DNA from: Campylobacter ornithocola
GTDB taxonomy: Bacteria > Campylobacterota > Campylobacteria > Campylobacterales > Campylobacteraceae
Length of the DNA: 64,000 nucleotides
Assembly: GCF_013201605.1 (NCBI RefSeq)
Contig: NZ_CP053848.1
Coordinates: forward strand, 248,001 to 312,000
Direction of reading: 5' to 3'
The translations under genes were made by a program, and so were the position numbers. The notes below the pieces were generated by a model. It searched no databases. It was not told where the DNA came from and was given only the letters and a program-made list of their open reading frames with translations. Position 1 is the first letter of the stretch. Every line of letters begins with the position of its first letter. Positions 8,652 through 16,847 of this stretch are shown here, piece by piece.

Positions 8652-9982
8652 TGGATATTATTTTTATATTAGAACTTTTTATTATTTTTTCTATGATAGC
8701 CATTGGTGGTAGATATGGTGGTATAGGACTTGGTGTTGCGGGTGGGCTTGGTATGTGTATTTTAGTTTTAGTTTTTGGTATGCAGCCAGCTTCGCTTCCT
8801 GTGAGTGTTGTATTTATTATACTTGCTGTAATTACTTGCGTAAGTGTTTTGCAGAGCGCAGGCGGACTTGATTTACTAGTAAAAATAGCAGAAAAAATTT
8901 TAAAGAAAAAACCACAAGCTATTGTTTTTATGGGACCTTTGATTAGTTCCACTTTTACGATTTTTTGTGGTACTACTTATGTAGCTTTTTCTATTTATCC
9001 AGTGATTGCTGAAGTGGCCGCTCAAGCTAAAATTCGACCCGAAAGAGCACTTTCTGTTTCGGTGATTGCAGCAGGTATTGGTGTCATAGCTTCACCTATG
9101 AGTGCAGCCACTGCTGCTATGGTAGCTGTTTTAGCTTTTAGCGGTATAACAATAGTACAAATTCTAATGGTAAGTTTACCTGCTTTTTTTATAGGCGTAT
9201 TTCTTGCATGTTTAAGCGTTTTTAAAAGAGGAAAAGAGCTTGAACAAGATGAGGAATTTCAAAGAAGAGTAAAAGCGGGGGAATATCATTTTTTAAGTGA
9301 AGACTTGCAAAACAAAGACAGTGAACATGATCCTATGGCAAAAAGATCTTTATATATTTTTGCTTTGGGGATTTTAACCATTATTTTCTTTGGAACTTTT
9401 ACAAATTTATTACCTCATTATGAGCTTGCAAACGGTAAAATAGAAAGACTTTCTACTCCAAATTTAATCCAAATGATTATGCTTGCAACGGCTTGTCTAA
9501 TTATGCTTTTTACCAAAATTCCTGCTAATAAGCTTGGTGAAGCTTCTGTATTTAGATCAGGGCTTATAGGAGTTGTAGGGGTTTTTGGTATAGCTTGGAT
9601 GACAGGGACGTTTTTTGAAGCTTATAAACCTTTATTTAGTGATTCTTTATCGCATGTTGTAGAGGATTATCCGTATTTATTTGGGGTGGCTTTATTTGCC
9701 TTTTCTATGGTAATTTTTTCTCCTTCAGCAACAGTAGCTGCTTTAATGCCTTTGGGTGTGAGTTTGGGAATCCCTCCTCAAATTCTTATCGTGCTTTATC
9801 CTTGTGTGAGTGGAGATTTTATAGTGCCAGGAGCTAATCAAATAGCATGTGTGGCTTTTGATAGAACAGGAACAACAAAAATAGGTAAATTTGTGATCAA
9901 TCACTCTTATTTAAGACCAGGTTTTGTTTTAATTATTAGTGCAACTATAACGGGTTATTTTATCTCTAAGCTTGTGTTTTAG
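8651..9982 (+). CDS. DcuA/DcuB-family anaerobic C4-dicarboxylate transporter
   Basis: Inner-membrane carrier of 443 aa with about ten to twelve hydrophobic segments and a hydrophilic central loop (about 195-230). N-terminal GGRYGGIGLGVAGGLG and the SVIAAGIGVIASPMSAA stretch match the DcuA/DcuB family (Pfam DcuA_DcuB), not DcuC. Members exchange fumarate, succinate, malate and aspartate. Coupling to argH suggests a fumarate/aspartate exchange role serving arginine synthesis as well as respiration. Which of DcuA or DcuB it corresponds to cannot be settled by eye. A second, unrelated-family carrier (DcuC) lies at 11191. Confidence 0.88.
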   Translation: MDIIFILELFIIFSMIAIGGRYGGIGLGVAGGLGMCILVLVFGMQPASLPVSVVFIILAVITCVSVLQSAGGLDLLVKIAEKILKKKPQAIVFMGPLISSTFTIFCGTTYVAFSIYPVIAEVAAQAKIRPERALSVSVIAAGIGVIASPMSAATAAMVAVLAFSGITIVQILMVSLPAFFIGVFLACLSVFKRGKELEQDEEFQRRVKAGEYHFLSEDLQNKDSEHDPMAKRSLYIFALGILTIIFFGTFTNLLPHYELANGKIERLSTPNLIQMIMLATACLIMLFTKIPANKLGEASVFRSGLIGVVGVFGIAWMTGTFFEAYKPLFSDSLSHVVEDYPYLFGVALFAFSMVIFSPSATVAALMPLGVSLGIPPQILIVLYPCVSGDFIVPGANQIACVAFDRTGTTKIGKFVINHSYLRPGFVLIISATITGYFISKLVF

Positions 9983-9989
9983 CTTAGAG
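9964..9989. terminator. bidirectional terminator between dcu gene and YheO-like regulator
   Basis: CTCTAAGC and GCTTAGAG form an 8 bp stem with a 10-base loop, and TTGTTTTT follows on the plus side. Both convergent stop codons lie within it. Confidence 0.65.
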
Positions 9990-10658
9990 GTTGTTTTTGA
10001 GTTTTTGTAAATATCTATAAACACTAGGCTCTGATATATTGAGTGACTTAGCAACTATTGGTATACTTCCTTTTATATTAAAAATTCCTTTCGAGTGCAA
10101 CTTTTTAATAATCTCATCTTTTTGTTCAGTGCTTAAGCTATATCCTGAGTTCAAATATTTTAAGTCTATATTTTCAGCTAGAATGTCTTCTATAGAATGA
10201 CTAAGTGTTTCTATATTACTCATATTGTGTAATTTTACATTGTTTTGATTATGAACGTCTAATAAATCACTAAAATCATTAATTTTTTCAAGTTCTATGA
10301 TTTTACTAATAGCATTTCTAAGCTCTGTGGTGTCGTGATTTATACATAAAATTCCTACAATTTTATTTTTATTTTTAATGAAAAAAGTTGATCCAGTAAC
10401 AATCTTAGATTTTCCAACTTTTGCTTTATAGTCACATAAAAAATCTTTATTTAAATATTCTTTTTCTTGTACAAGCTCACTTGCAAAAGAGGTTAACGGA
10501 GAATTAATTGTTCTTCCGCTAATATGGTTGTTTGCGATCGCTGCTATATATGAACCTTCATCTGAAATCACATGAAAAACTATTTCGTATTGATCTCCAA
10601 GTACTTGCCCTAAAAACTGAGTAAGCTTGACAAATAATTCTTTTTGTTGCTCATCCAT
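9984..10658 (-). CDS. YheO-like PAS/HTH transcriptional regulator (second paralog)
   Basis: A 224 aa paralog of the regulator at 4359. It has the PAS_6 block (YEIVFHVISDEG, NHISGRTINSPLTSFA, VTGSTFFI, GILCINHDTT) at about 8-115 and the HTH_22 segment at about 165-220 (IPIVAKSLNISEPSVYRYLQ). The middle region (120-160) is poorly conserved between the two. It is divergent from ridA, and the shared promoter region carries matching inverted repeats. This suggests it controls the ridA-dcuC-metC-lyase-prpD cluster. Relatives such as P. aeruginosa DauR control D-amino-acid catabolism, which hints at an amino-acid-like effector. The effector itself is unknown. Confidence 0.87.
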   Translation of the reverse strand: MDEQQKELFVKLTQFLGQVLGDQYEIVFHVISDEGSYIAAIANNHISGRTINSPLTSFASELVQEKEYLNKDFLCDYKAKVGKSKIVTGSTFFIKNKNKIVGILCINHDTTELRNAISKIIELEKINDFSDLLDVHNQNNVKLHNMSNIETLSHSIEDILAENIDLKYLNSGYSLSTEQKDEIIKKLHSKGIFNIKGSIPIVAKSLNISEPSVYRYLQKLKNNL

Positions 10659-10720
10659 GATCTAGACCTTTTTTATTATTTTTGTTATTTTACAAAATAT
10701 TTCATCAAAGTTGCTAATAT

Positions 10721-10789
10721 TTATCATAATAAAAAAAATTATTATTATGATAAAAAAATATTGACAATTTATTATTATGATGATAATAT
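10721..10789 (+). promoter_or_regulatory. ridA operon promoter with flanking inverted repeats
   Basis: A TTGACA -35 (10761-10766) and TAATAT -10 (10784-10789) are spaced 17 bases, an unusually canonical promoter for Campylobacter. Upstream, TTATCATAATAA (10721-10732) is mirrored by TTATTATGATAA (10742-10753), and a third related half-site, TTATTATGATGATAA, lies between -35 and -10 (10772-10786). The placement suits a repressor, plausibly the divergent YheO-like regulator. Confidence 0.55.
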
Positions 10790-10824
10790 TGTATTACTAT
10801 TTTATTTAAACACAAGGAGCGTAC

Positions 10825-11187
10825 ATGGCAAATTATCCAAAGGCTATAGGACCATATTCAGCTTATAGAGAGGCAAATGGTTTGTTGTTTATTTCAGGAC
10901 AACTTCCTATTAATCCAGAAAGTGGAAATATAGAAAGTGATGATGTAAAAGAACAAACAAGACAATCATTGCTAAATATTAAGGCTATATTAGAAGAAAA
11001 TAATCTTTATTTTAATAATGTAGTTAAAACAACTTGTTTTTTAGCAAATATTGATGATTTTGTGGCATTTAATGAGGTTTATTCTGAATTTTTCGCAGCT
11101 CCATACCCTGCAAGAAGTGCTTTTGCGGTTAAAGATCTTCCTAAGGGTGCAAAAGTGGAGATAGAGGTTATTGCTCATAAAGGATAG
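10825..11187 (+). CDS. ridA: RidA-family enamine/imine deaminase
   Basis: Hydrolyses reactive enamine/imine intermediates (for example 2-aminoacrylate, iminosuccinate-type species) to keto acids plus ammonia. At 120 aa it is the standard trimeric RidA/YjgF/UK114 size. Signatures are AIGPYSAYREANGLLFISGQ at the N-terminus, Arg97 in the YPARSAFAV motif (the arginine needed for deamination) and the KVEIEVIA ending. RBS AAGGAG is 9 bases before the ATG. It heads a cluster including a PLP lyase (metC) and a fumarate lyase, either of which could create imine side products. The C. jejuni counterpart is Cj1388. Confidence 0.92.
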   Translation: MANYPKAIGPYSAYREANGLLFISGQLPINPESGNIESDDVKEQTRQSLLNIKAILEENNLYFNNVVKTTCFLANIDDFVAFNEVYSEFFAAPYPARSAFAVKDLPKGAKVEIEVIAHKG

Positions 11188-11190
11188 AGC

Positions 11191-12630
11191 ATGTTGGGTT
11201 TATTTTTTGCAGGATGTTCTGTAGTATTATTAGTTTTTATGCTTTATAAAAAAATCAACGCTCATATGGCGTTGCTTTTAAGTGGTTTATTCTTGTTATC
11301 TTTGGCAGGAATTTTTGGTCTTTCTCCTATCATTAGCGAAAAGCAATCTTTACATTTGGGAATTTTTGATATTTTCCAAGTTGTCAATACAAATATGTCT
11401 AGTACTTTAGCAGGACTTGGACTTACTTTAATGTGTATAGCAGGATTTTCTGCTTATATGGATCATGTTGGTGCAAGCTATGCTTTGTTTAAGGTTTTTG
11501 AAAAACCTTTAAAAGCGGTAAAGTCTCCGTATGTTTTACTGCTAGTTTCTTATTTTGTAGTTCAATTTTTGGTACTTTTTATTCCATCGCATGCAGGTTT
11601 AGCGCTTTTGCTTATGGTTACAATGTATCCTATTTTAGTGCGTTCAGGTGTTTCTAAGCTTTCAGCACTTTCAGTGATTGCTATATGTCAATATATTGAT
11701 CATGGTCCAGGCAGTGGAAATGTTATTTTAGCTGCAAAAACAGCTGAGATTGATCCTGCGGTGTATTTTGTACATTATCAGCTTCCTACTACAGTACCTA
11801 TTATCATAGCAGTAGGAGTTGCAATTTATTTTTGTGCTAGATATTTTGACAAAAAAGAAAATTTTGTATTTAATCGTGATGAGATAGAAAAAGAACTATC
11901 AGAAAATGATAGTAAAAAAGAAGAGATGAAAAAACCTCCTAAAATTTATGCAATATTACCTATTATACCTTTAGTGTTGATTTTAGGTTTTAGTAGTGTT
12001 TTAGATAGTATTATGGTTTTGATGGGACTTACTACTATGGAAGAGGTTAAAGCAGCTTCATCTACTGCTATTAAAATGAATGTTCCTGTTGCAATGATGA
12101 TTTCTACTTTTATTGCAATTATTTTTGAGATTATCCGTTATAGAAGCTTAATCGATACTTTAAATTCTATTATGGTATTCTTCAAAGGTATGGGGCATTT
12201 GTTTGTGATAACAGTTTCTTTGATTGTTTGTGGTCAAGTTTTTGCAAACGGACTTTTATCAGTTGGTTTTGTGGACACTTTAATAGGTTTTGCAAAAGAT
12301 GCAGGTTTTGGAGTACTTGCTATTATTATAGCAGTATCTATTTTGCTTGCTGTATGTGCATTTTTAATGGGTTCAGGAAATGCAGCGTTTTTCTCTTTTG
12401 CACCACTTATTCCAAATATAGCAAAATCTTTTGGAGTTGAAACCATAGCTATGATAGCACCTATTCAAATTATGACAGGTTTTGGTAGATGTGTTTCACC
12501 TATAGCCCCAGCTATTTTGGCAATTTCAGCTATGGCTAAAGTAAATCCATTACAAGTAGTAAAAAGAACAGCTATTCCTATGCTTGTTGCTGCTATTGTT
12601 AATGTGATAATGACTTATGTTTATTTATAA
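11191..12630 (+). CDS. dcuC: DcuC-family C4-dicarboxylate carrier
   Basis: Inner-membrane transporter of 479 aa with about 12 hydrophobic segments and a charged loop near residues 225-255. It aligns with E. coli DcuC as I recall it: LTLMCIAGFSAYMDHVGASY, the KSPYVLLLVSYFV stretch, GSGNAAFFSFAPLIP near residue 395, and the C-terminal NPLQVVKRTAIPMLV. DcuC-type carriers move succinate/fumarate, often outward. Start three bases after the ridA stop. In C. jejuni NCTC 11168 the corresponding Cj1389 is, as I recall, broken; here the reading frame is complete. It probably imports the substrate or exports the fumarate/succinate of the downstream enzymes. Confidence 0.88.
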   Translation: MLGLFFAGCSVVLLVFMLYKKINAHMALLLSGLFLLSLAGIFGLSPIISEKQSLHLGIFDIFQVVNTNMSSTLAGLGLTLMCIAGFSAYMDHVGASYALFKVFEKPLKAVKSPYVLLLVSYFVVQFLVLFIPSHAGLALLLMVTMYPILVRSGVSKLSALSVIAICQYIDHGPGSGNVILAAKTAEIDPAVYFVHYQLPTTVPIIIAVGVAIYFCARYFDKKENFVFNRDEIEKELSENDSKKEEMKKPPKIYAILPIIPLVLILGFSSVLDSIMVLMGLTTMEEVKAASSTAIKMNVPVAMMISTFIAIIFEIIRYRSLIDTLNSIMVFFKGMGHLFVITVSLIVCGQVFANGLLSVGFVDTLIGFAKDAGFGVLAIIIAVSILLAVCAFLMGSGNAAFFSFAPLIPNIAKSFGVETIAMIAPIQIMTGFGRCVSPIAPAILAISAMAKVNPLQVVKRTAIPMLVAAIVNVIMTYVYL

Positions 12631-12643
12631 AAAGGAGTACAAA

Positions 12644-13813
12644 ATGAACAACAAAACTAAATTAATCCATCTAGGAAGAGGTGATCAAAATGTTGAGGTA
12701 AGATCTGTTAATCCAACCTTAATGCGTGCATCAACCATACTTTTTAAAGATCATGCAACTTGGCAAAAATACCGTGAGTTAAGAAAAACTGATCGTGTTT
12801 TAAGTTATGGTGCTAGAGGAACAGCTACAAATTTTGAACTTGAAAAACTAATTTGCGAGCTTGAAGGTGGTCATAGAGCACAACTTTTCCCAACAGGACT
12901 TGCAGCTTTAGCTATGGTGCTTTTAAATTATGCTAGTAAAGATGCACATTTTTTAATCACTGATGCTATTTATGGTCCTGTTAGAACAATTTGCGATTTA
13001 TTTTTAGCTAAAATGGGTGTAGAAATTGACTTTTTAAAAGCTGATGCATCTGATGTAGAAGAAAAAATTAAACCTAATACAAAATTAATTCTTTGCGAAA
13101 GTCCAGGTTCTATACTTTATGAAATCATAGATTTACCAAAACTTTGTGAAATTGCACATAAGCACAATATCCCAGTAGCAATTGATAATACTTATTCAAG
13201 TGGATATTTTTTAAATCCACTTGAGCTTGGAGTGGATATTTCAGTTATTGCTGCGACTAAATATTTAAGTGGTCATTCAGATGTAACTATGGGTATAGTA
13301 GTTATTAATGAAAAAGAATGGAAAAATTTTGACAAACTTCCTGAGGCTTTAGGATTTACTACAAGTCCAGATGATTGTTATTTGGTGCTTCGTGGTATGA
13401 GAACTTTGGATATAAGAATGAAAGCTCATGAAAAAAGTGCAGATGAAATAGTAGAGTTCTTACAAGGTAGAAAAGAAGTTAAAACTATTTTTTATCCGAA
13501 ATTAAAAACTCACCCAAATCATGAAGTTTTTGTACGTGACCACAAGGGTGCTAATGGTATGGTAACTATTGAATTTGCAGATGGTGTTTCTAAAGAACAG
13601 GCTATTCAATTTGTGGATGATTTAAAATATTTTTCAATCGGCGCAAGTTGGGGTGGTTATGAGAGTTTAGCTACTGTTACTACTCCACCAAGAACAGCTA
13701 CTGATTGGAGTGCTAGAGGTCCTTTTGTAAGATTTCATATAGGTCTTGAAGATAGTAAAGATTTAATTGAGGATTTAAAACAAGCATTTGAAAAAATAAA
13801 TTTTAAAGGATAA
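12644..13813 (+). CDS. metC: Cys/Met-metabolism PLP enzyme, cystathionine beta-lyase-like
   Basis: A 389 aa PLP-dependent enzyme of the gamma family. The Schiff-base lysine is Lys206 in AATKYLSGHSD. The phosphate-binding FPTGLAALA motif is near residue 82, AIDNTYSSG is near 189 and the C-terminal arginine motif RFHIGLED is near 365. I choose the ATG at 12644 because AAAGGAG lies 7 bases upstream; the longer reading from 12617 overlaps dcuC. MetC cleaves cystathionine to homocysteine, pyruvate and ammonia via 2-aminoacrylate, which would explain ridA nearby. Family members also act on other C-S or C-N substrates, so the true substrate in this cluster is open. C. jejuni homolog: Cj1393 (split as metC'). 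Confidence 0.87.
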   Translation: MNNKTKLIHLGRGDQNVEVRSVNPTLMRASTILFKDHATWQKYRELRKTDRVLSYGARGTATNFELEKLICELEGGHRAQLFPTGLAALAMVLLNYASKDAHFLITDAIYGPVRTICDLFLAKMGVEIDFLKADASDVEEKIKPNTKLILCESPGSILYEIIDLPKLCEIAHKHNIPVAIDNTYSSGYFLNPLELGVDISVIAATKYLSGHSDVTMGIVVINEKEWKNFDKLPEALGFTTSPDDCYLVLRGMRTLDIRMKAHEKSADEIVEFLQGRKEVKTIFYPKLKTHPNHEVFVRDHKGANGMVTIEFADGVSKEQAIQFVDDLKYFSIGASWGGYESLATVTTPPRTATDWSARGPFVRFHIGLEDSKDLIEDLKQAFEKINFKG

Positions 13814-13816
13814 AAA

Positions 13817-15181
13817 ATGGGTGTGAGTGTATTTGATATGAGGTTGCTTCAAGATTCTTGGAGCACCCCTGCAATGAGAGCTATTTTTAGTGAAGAAAAT
13901 AGAATTCAAAAATGGCTTGATGTAGAAGCTGCCCTAGCAAAAGCTCAAGCAAAGCTTGGCATTATCCCACAAGAAGCAGCTGATGAAATAGCTAAAAAAG
14001 CTCATTATAAATTTATGGATATGGATTTTATTTTTGCTGAGTTTAAAAAAACAAAACATCCTTTAGTTCCGACCGTGCGTGGTTTAGAAAAAGCTTGTGA
14101 AAATGGTTTAGGAGAGTATGTGCATTTTGGCGTAACTACTCAAGATATCATTGATACAGGTATAGTTTTACAATTTAAAGAAGCTATGGCTTTAATCAAA
14201 CAAGATTTAAAAGATATAGCCAAAAATTTAGCAAAACTTGCAAAAGAACATAAAAATACTGCAATGATGGGAAGAACCTTAGCTTTACAAGCTTTACCTA
14301 TAACTTTTGGACATAAAGTTGCGATTTGGCTTAGTGAGTTAAATCGCCATTATGAAAGAATTACTGAACTTGAAAAAAGACTATATGTAGGATTAATCGT
14401 GGGTGCAGTAGGAACTAAAGCTAGTTTAAGCGATAAGGCTAATGAAGTAGAAAAACTTACTTTAGAAAGCTTAGGTTTAGAAGTTCCTGATATCTCATGG
14501 CAACCAGCAAGAGATCGTTTTATAGAGCTTGGTTATGTTTTAGGTAATATCAATGCAACCTTTAACAAAATTGCACATCAGCTTTTAATCTTAGCTCATA
14601 ATGAAATCGATGAAATTGCTGAACCTTTTGGAAAAGGTCAAGTAGGAAGCTCTACAATGCCACATAAAAGAAACCCAGCAGTAAGTGAAAATGCGGTAAC
14701 GGTAAGCAATGCTCTAAGAGCAAATATTGCAATTTTAAGCGATATAGAAAGGCATGAGCATGAAAGAGATGGTCAAGTATGGAAAATGGAATGGAAGCTT
14801 TTACCAGAAGCTTTTTTAATGCTTTCAGTGGTATTAGCAAATATGAAATTTGTCTTTGATGATTTAGAGGTTAAAAAAGATAAAATGTTAAAAAATCTTA
14901 ATACGCTTAATGGCTTTGTATTAGCAGAACGTGTGATGTTTGCCTTAAGTGATCATTATGGTAAGCAACACGCACATGAAATTGTATATGAAAATGCTAT
15001 GAGAGGTATAGAAAACCATAAAACTTTCAAAGAAGTTTTACTTGAAGATGAACGTGTGAGTAAGGTTTTAAGTGAAAAAGATATTGATGTTTTGATGGAT
15101 GCTACAACTTATGTAGGTTATGCACCAAAATTAGTAGATGAATTTTTGGAAAAAATTGTAAATTCTGAAATTTTAAAGTAG
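13817..15181 (+). CDS. fumarate lyase superfamily enzyme (PurB paralog, Cj1394-like)
   Basis: A 454 aa member of the aspartase/fumarase superfamily with the catalytic-loop signature GSSTMPHKRNPAVSEN from about residue 277. It also has the N-terminal YVHFGVTTQDIIDTG motif near 100, typical of adenylosuccinate lyase and 3-carboxymuconate cycloisomerase types. It is unlikely to be the housekeeping PurB because it sits in a catabolic-looking cluster with two dicarboxylate carriers. All superfamily C-N lyases release fumarate. Together with the following MmgE/PrpD gene it resembles the C-N lyase/epimerase pair used for iminodisuccinate in Agrobacterium; this is an inference. RBS and start three bases after metC. 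Confidence 0.85.
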   Translation: MGVSVFDMRLLQDSWSTPAMRAIFSEENRIQKWLDVEAALAKAQAKLGIIPQEAADEIAKKAHYKFMDMDFIFAEFKKTKHPLVPTVRGLEKACENGLGEYVHFGVTTQDIIDTGIVLQFKEAMALIKQDLKDIAKNLAKLAKEHKNTAMMGRTLALQALPITFGHKVAIWLSELNRHYERITELEKRLYVGLIVGAVGTKASLSDKANEVEKLTLESLGLEVPDISWQPARDRFIELGYVLGNINATFNKIAHQLLILAHNEIDEIAEPFGKGQVGSSTMPHKRNPAVSENAVTVSNALRANIAILSDIERHEHERDGQVWKMEWKLLPEAFLMLSVVLANMKFVFDDLEVKKDKMLKNLNTLNGFVLAERVMFALSDHYGKQHAHEIVYENAMRGIENHKTFKEVLLEDERVSKVLSEKDIDVLMDATTYVGYAPKLVDEFLEKIVNSEILK

Positions 15182-15187
15182 GAAAAA

Positions 15188-16528
15188 ATGTATTTAAGTG
15201 AAAAACTAGCCGAATTTATCGTAAATTTAGATTATGAAGCTATTCCTAGTGAAGTAAAACAAAGAGCAAAAGAGCTTATGCTTGATGCATTAGGAACAGC
15301 TTTAGCTGCTAAAAATGAAGCTTGCGTTTTAAATGCAACTAAAGCTTTTGAAGTTTTAAGTGTAAATCCTAGTGAAAAAATTTGGAGTGAAGATAAAAAG
15401 CTTGATGTAATATATGCTGCGATGGTAAATGCTATTGCAGCACATGCCCTTGATTTTGATGATACACATACAGAAGCTATTTTGCACGCTAGTGCTATTT
15501 TAACTCCGCTTTGTTTAACTTATGGATTTAGCGTAAGTGAAGATGGAAAAAAAGTTTTGAAGGCTTTTATCGTTGGTTGGGAAATTGCTGCTAGAGTGGG
15601 TATAGCAAGCAAGGGAAGTTTCCATAAACGTGGGTTTCATACTACAGCTATAGCAGGAATTTTTGGTAGCGTGGCTGCAAGTTGTGTTTTGCTTGATTTA
15701 GATAAAGAGCAAATTATTAATGCTTTAGGTTTAGCAGGAAGTTTTGCAAGTGGTGTGAATGAGTTTTTATCTAATGGTTCTAATTCTAAAGTTTTACACA
15801 TAGCTAATGCTTTGAAAAATGGAATTTTAGTAGCAAATTTCGCAAAAGCTAATATGAGTGGTCCTTTGAGTATATTTGAAGGAAGAGATAATATCTTTAG
15901 AACTTTTGGTTTAGAAGATGAATGTGATAAAAATGAACTATATAAAGGAGTAGGTGAAATTTGGCAAGTAATGCAAGTTTCATTAAAGCCTTATCCAAGT
16001 TGTCATTTTGCACATGGATTAATTGATTGTGCTATGAGTTTAAGAAGCGATGGTTTAAAAAACGAGGACATTAAAAGTATACATTGCTTTGTGGATGAGG
16101 TGCCAATTTCATTTATATGTGATCCAATTGAAGCAAAATATACACCACAAAGTGCTTATGCGGCAAAATTTTCTATGCCTTTTTTAATGGCTTTAGCATT
16201 TTTTGATGGTAAAATCACTTTAAAATCATATGAAGATTTAAATAGAGCCAATTTGATAGAATTTGCTAAAAAAATTAGCTATGAAAAGAAAAAATCTAGT
16301 GGTTTCCCTAAATACTTTCCAGGGCATTTAGAAGCTGTTTTAAATGACGGAAGAGTAATTAAAAAAGATGTACTGATTAATAAAGGAAATTTTGATAATC
16401 CTTTAAGTTTTGATGAATTAAAAGATAAATTTCTTTCTAATGCTAGCATAGCAGTTTCTTTAGAAAAGGCTCAAGATTTAGTTAAAAAGCTTCAAAATTT
16501 AGAAAATTTAAATCATTTTGATTTCTAG
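15188..16528 (+). CDS. MmgE/PrpD family protein (Cj1395-like)
   Basis: A 446 aa protein with the full MmgE/PrpD layout: helical domain with LMLDALGTALAA (about residues 30-41) and the AALxHALDFDDTH-like segment AIAAHALDFDDTHTEAI near residue 83. FHKRGFHTTAIAGIFGS (about 145) and the YPSCHFAHGLID segment (about 272) complete it. Characterised members are 2-methylcitrate dehydratase, cis-aconitate decarboxylase and iminodisuccinate epimerase. No methylcitrate synthase or lyase lies nearby, so propionate use is not favoured. The preceding C-N lyase makes epimerisation or dehydration of an N-substituted dicarboxylate the better guess. It is last in its operon, with a terminator immediately after the stop. 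Confidence 0.85.
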   Translation: MYLSEKLAEFIVNLDYEAIPSEVKQRAKELMLDALGTALAAKNEACVLNATKAFEVLSVNPSEKIWSEDKKLDVIYAAMVNAIAAHALDFDDTHTEAILHASAILTPLCLTYGFSVSEDGKKVLKAFIVGWEIAARVGIASKGSFHKRGFHTTAIAGIFGSVAASCVLLDLDKEQIINALGLAGSFASGVNEFLSNGSNSKVLHIANALKNGILVANFAKANMSGPLSIFEGRDNIFRTFGLEDECDKNELYKGVGEIWQVMQVSLKPYPSCHFAHGLIDCAMSLRSDGLKNEDIKSIHCFVDEVPISFICDPIEAKYTPQSAYAAKFSMPFLMALAFFDGKITLKSYEDLNRANLIEFAKKISYEKKKSSGFPKYFPGHLEAVLNDGRVIKKDVLINKGNFDNPLSFDELKDKFLSNASIAVSLEKAQDLVKKLQNLENLNHFDF

Positions 16529-16556
16529 CAATCTCTTTTTTGAGATTGCTTATCAT
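16527..16556 (+). terminator. rho-independent terminator after the MmgE/PrpD gene
   Basis: AGCAATCTC and GAGATTGCT form a 9 bp stem around a T6 loop, followed by a T-rich tail. It closes the ridA-to-prpD transcription unit. Confidence 0.8.
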
Positions 16557-16584
16557 TTTAAGAAATAAATAATTTCATTTTTTA

Positions 16585-16590
16585 TATAAT
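16585..16590 (+). promoter_or_regulatory. -10 element for feoAB
   Basis: A TATAAT hexamer 30 bases upstream of the feoA start. No -35 is obvious, as usual in Campylobacter. A Fur box would be expected but I could not identify a convincing one. Confidence 0.5.
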
Positions 16591-16619
16591 ATTACATCTT
16601 AGTTTTGTAAAGGAAAAAC

Positions 16620-16847
16620 ATGACCTTAGATGTTTTAAAAGATAACGAAGAAGCTATTATAGTAGGTTTTAATACAGATAAGCAACTTCAAGCAAGGCTT
16701 TTTAGTTTTGGTTTTGCTAAAAATAAAAAAGTAAAAAAAATTCGATCTTCCATGGCAAATTCCACTATTATGGTTGAACTTGATACAACTTGTGTGATTT
16801 TAAGATCAAGTGAAGCAAAAATAATACAAATTTCAAAAGAGTTTTAA
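16620..16847 (+). CDS. feoA: FeoA ferrous iron transport protein
   Basis: A 75 aa SH3-like cytosolic protein that assists the FeoB ferrous iron permease. It has the expected arrangement: N-terminal lead, QLQARLFSFGFAKNKKVKKIR strand-turn region, MVELDTTCVILRSSEAKII end. Its stop codon overlaps the feoB ATG by one base, giving translational coupling. RBS AAAGGAAA precedes the ATG. Confidence 0.93.
   Translation: MTLDVLKDNEEAIIVGFNTDKQLQARLFSFGFAKNKKVKKIRSSMANSTIMVELDTTCVILRSSEAKIIQISKEF

Noticed and set aside
10644-10868. 74-codon plus frame across the ridA promoter region
   Set aside because: It crosses the promoter, the RBS and the start of ridA in another frame, and its Tyr-rich translation reflects AT-rich repeats.
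12228-12440. Cys/Phe-rich plus-strand frame inside dcuC
   Set aside because: It is an out-of-frame reading of a transmembrane coding region; the low-complexity amino-acid mix is what that produces.
13817-15181. Housekeeping purB assignment for the fumarate-lyase gene
   Set aside because: The catalytic loop fits the whole superfamily; its place between metC and an MmgE/PrpD gene, away from purine genes, makes a catabolic paralog more likely, so no purB symbol was given.
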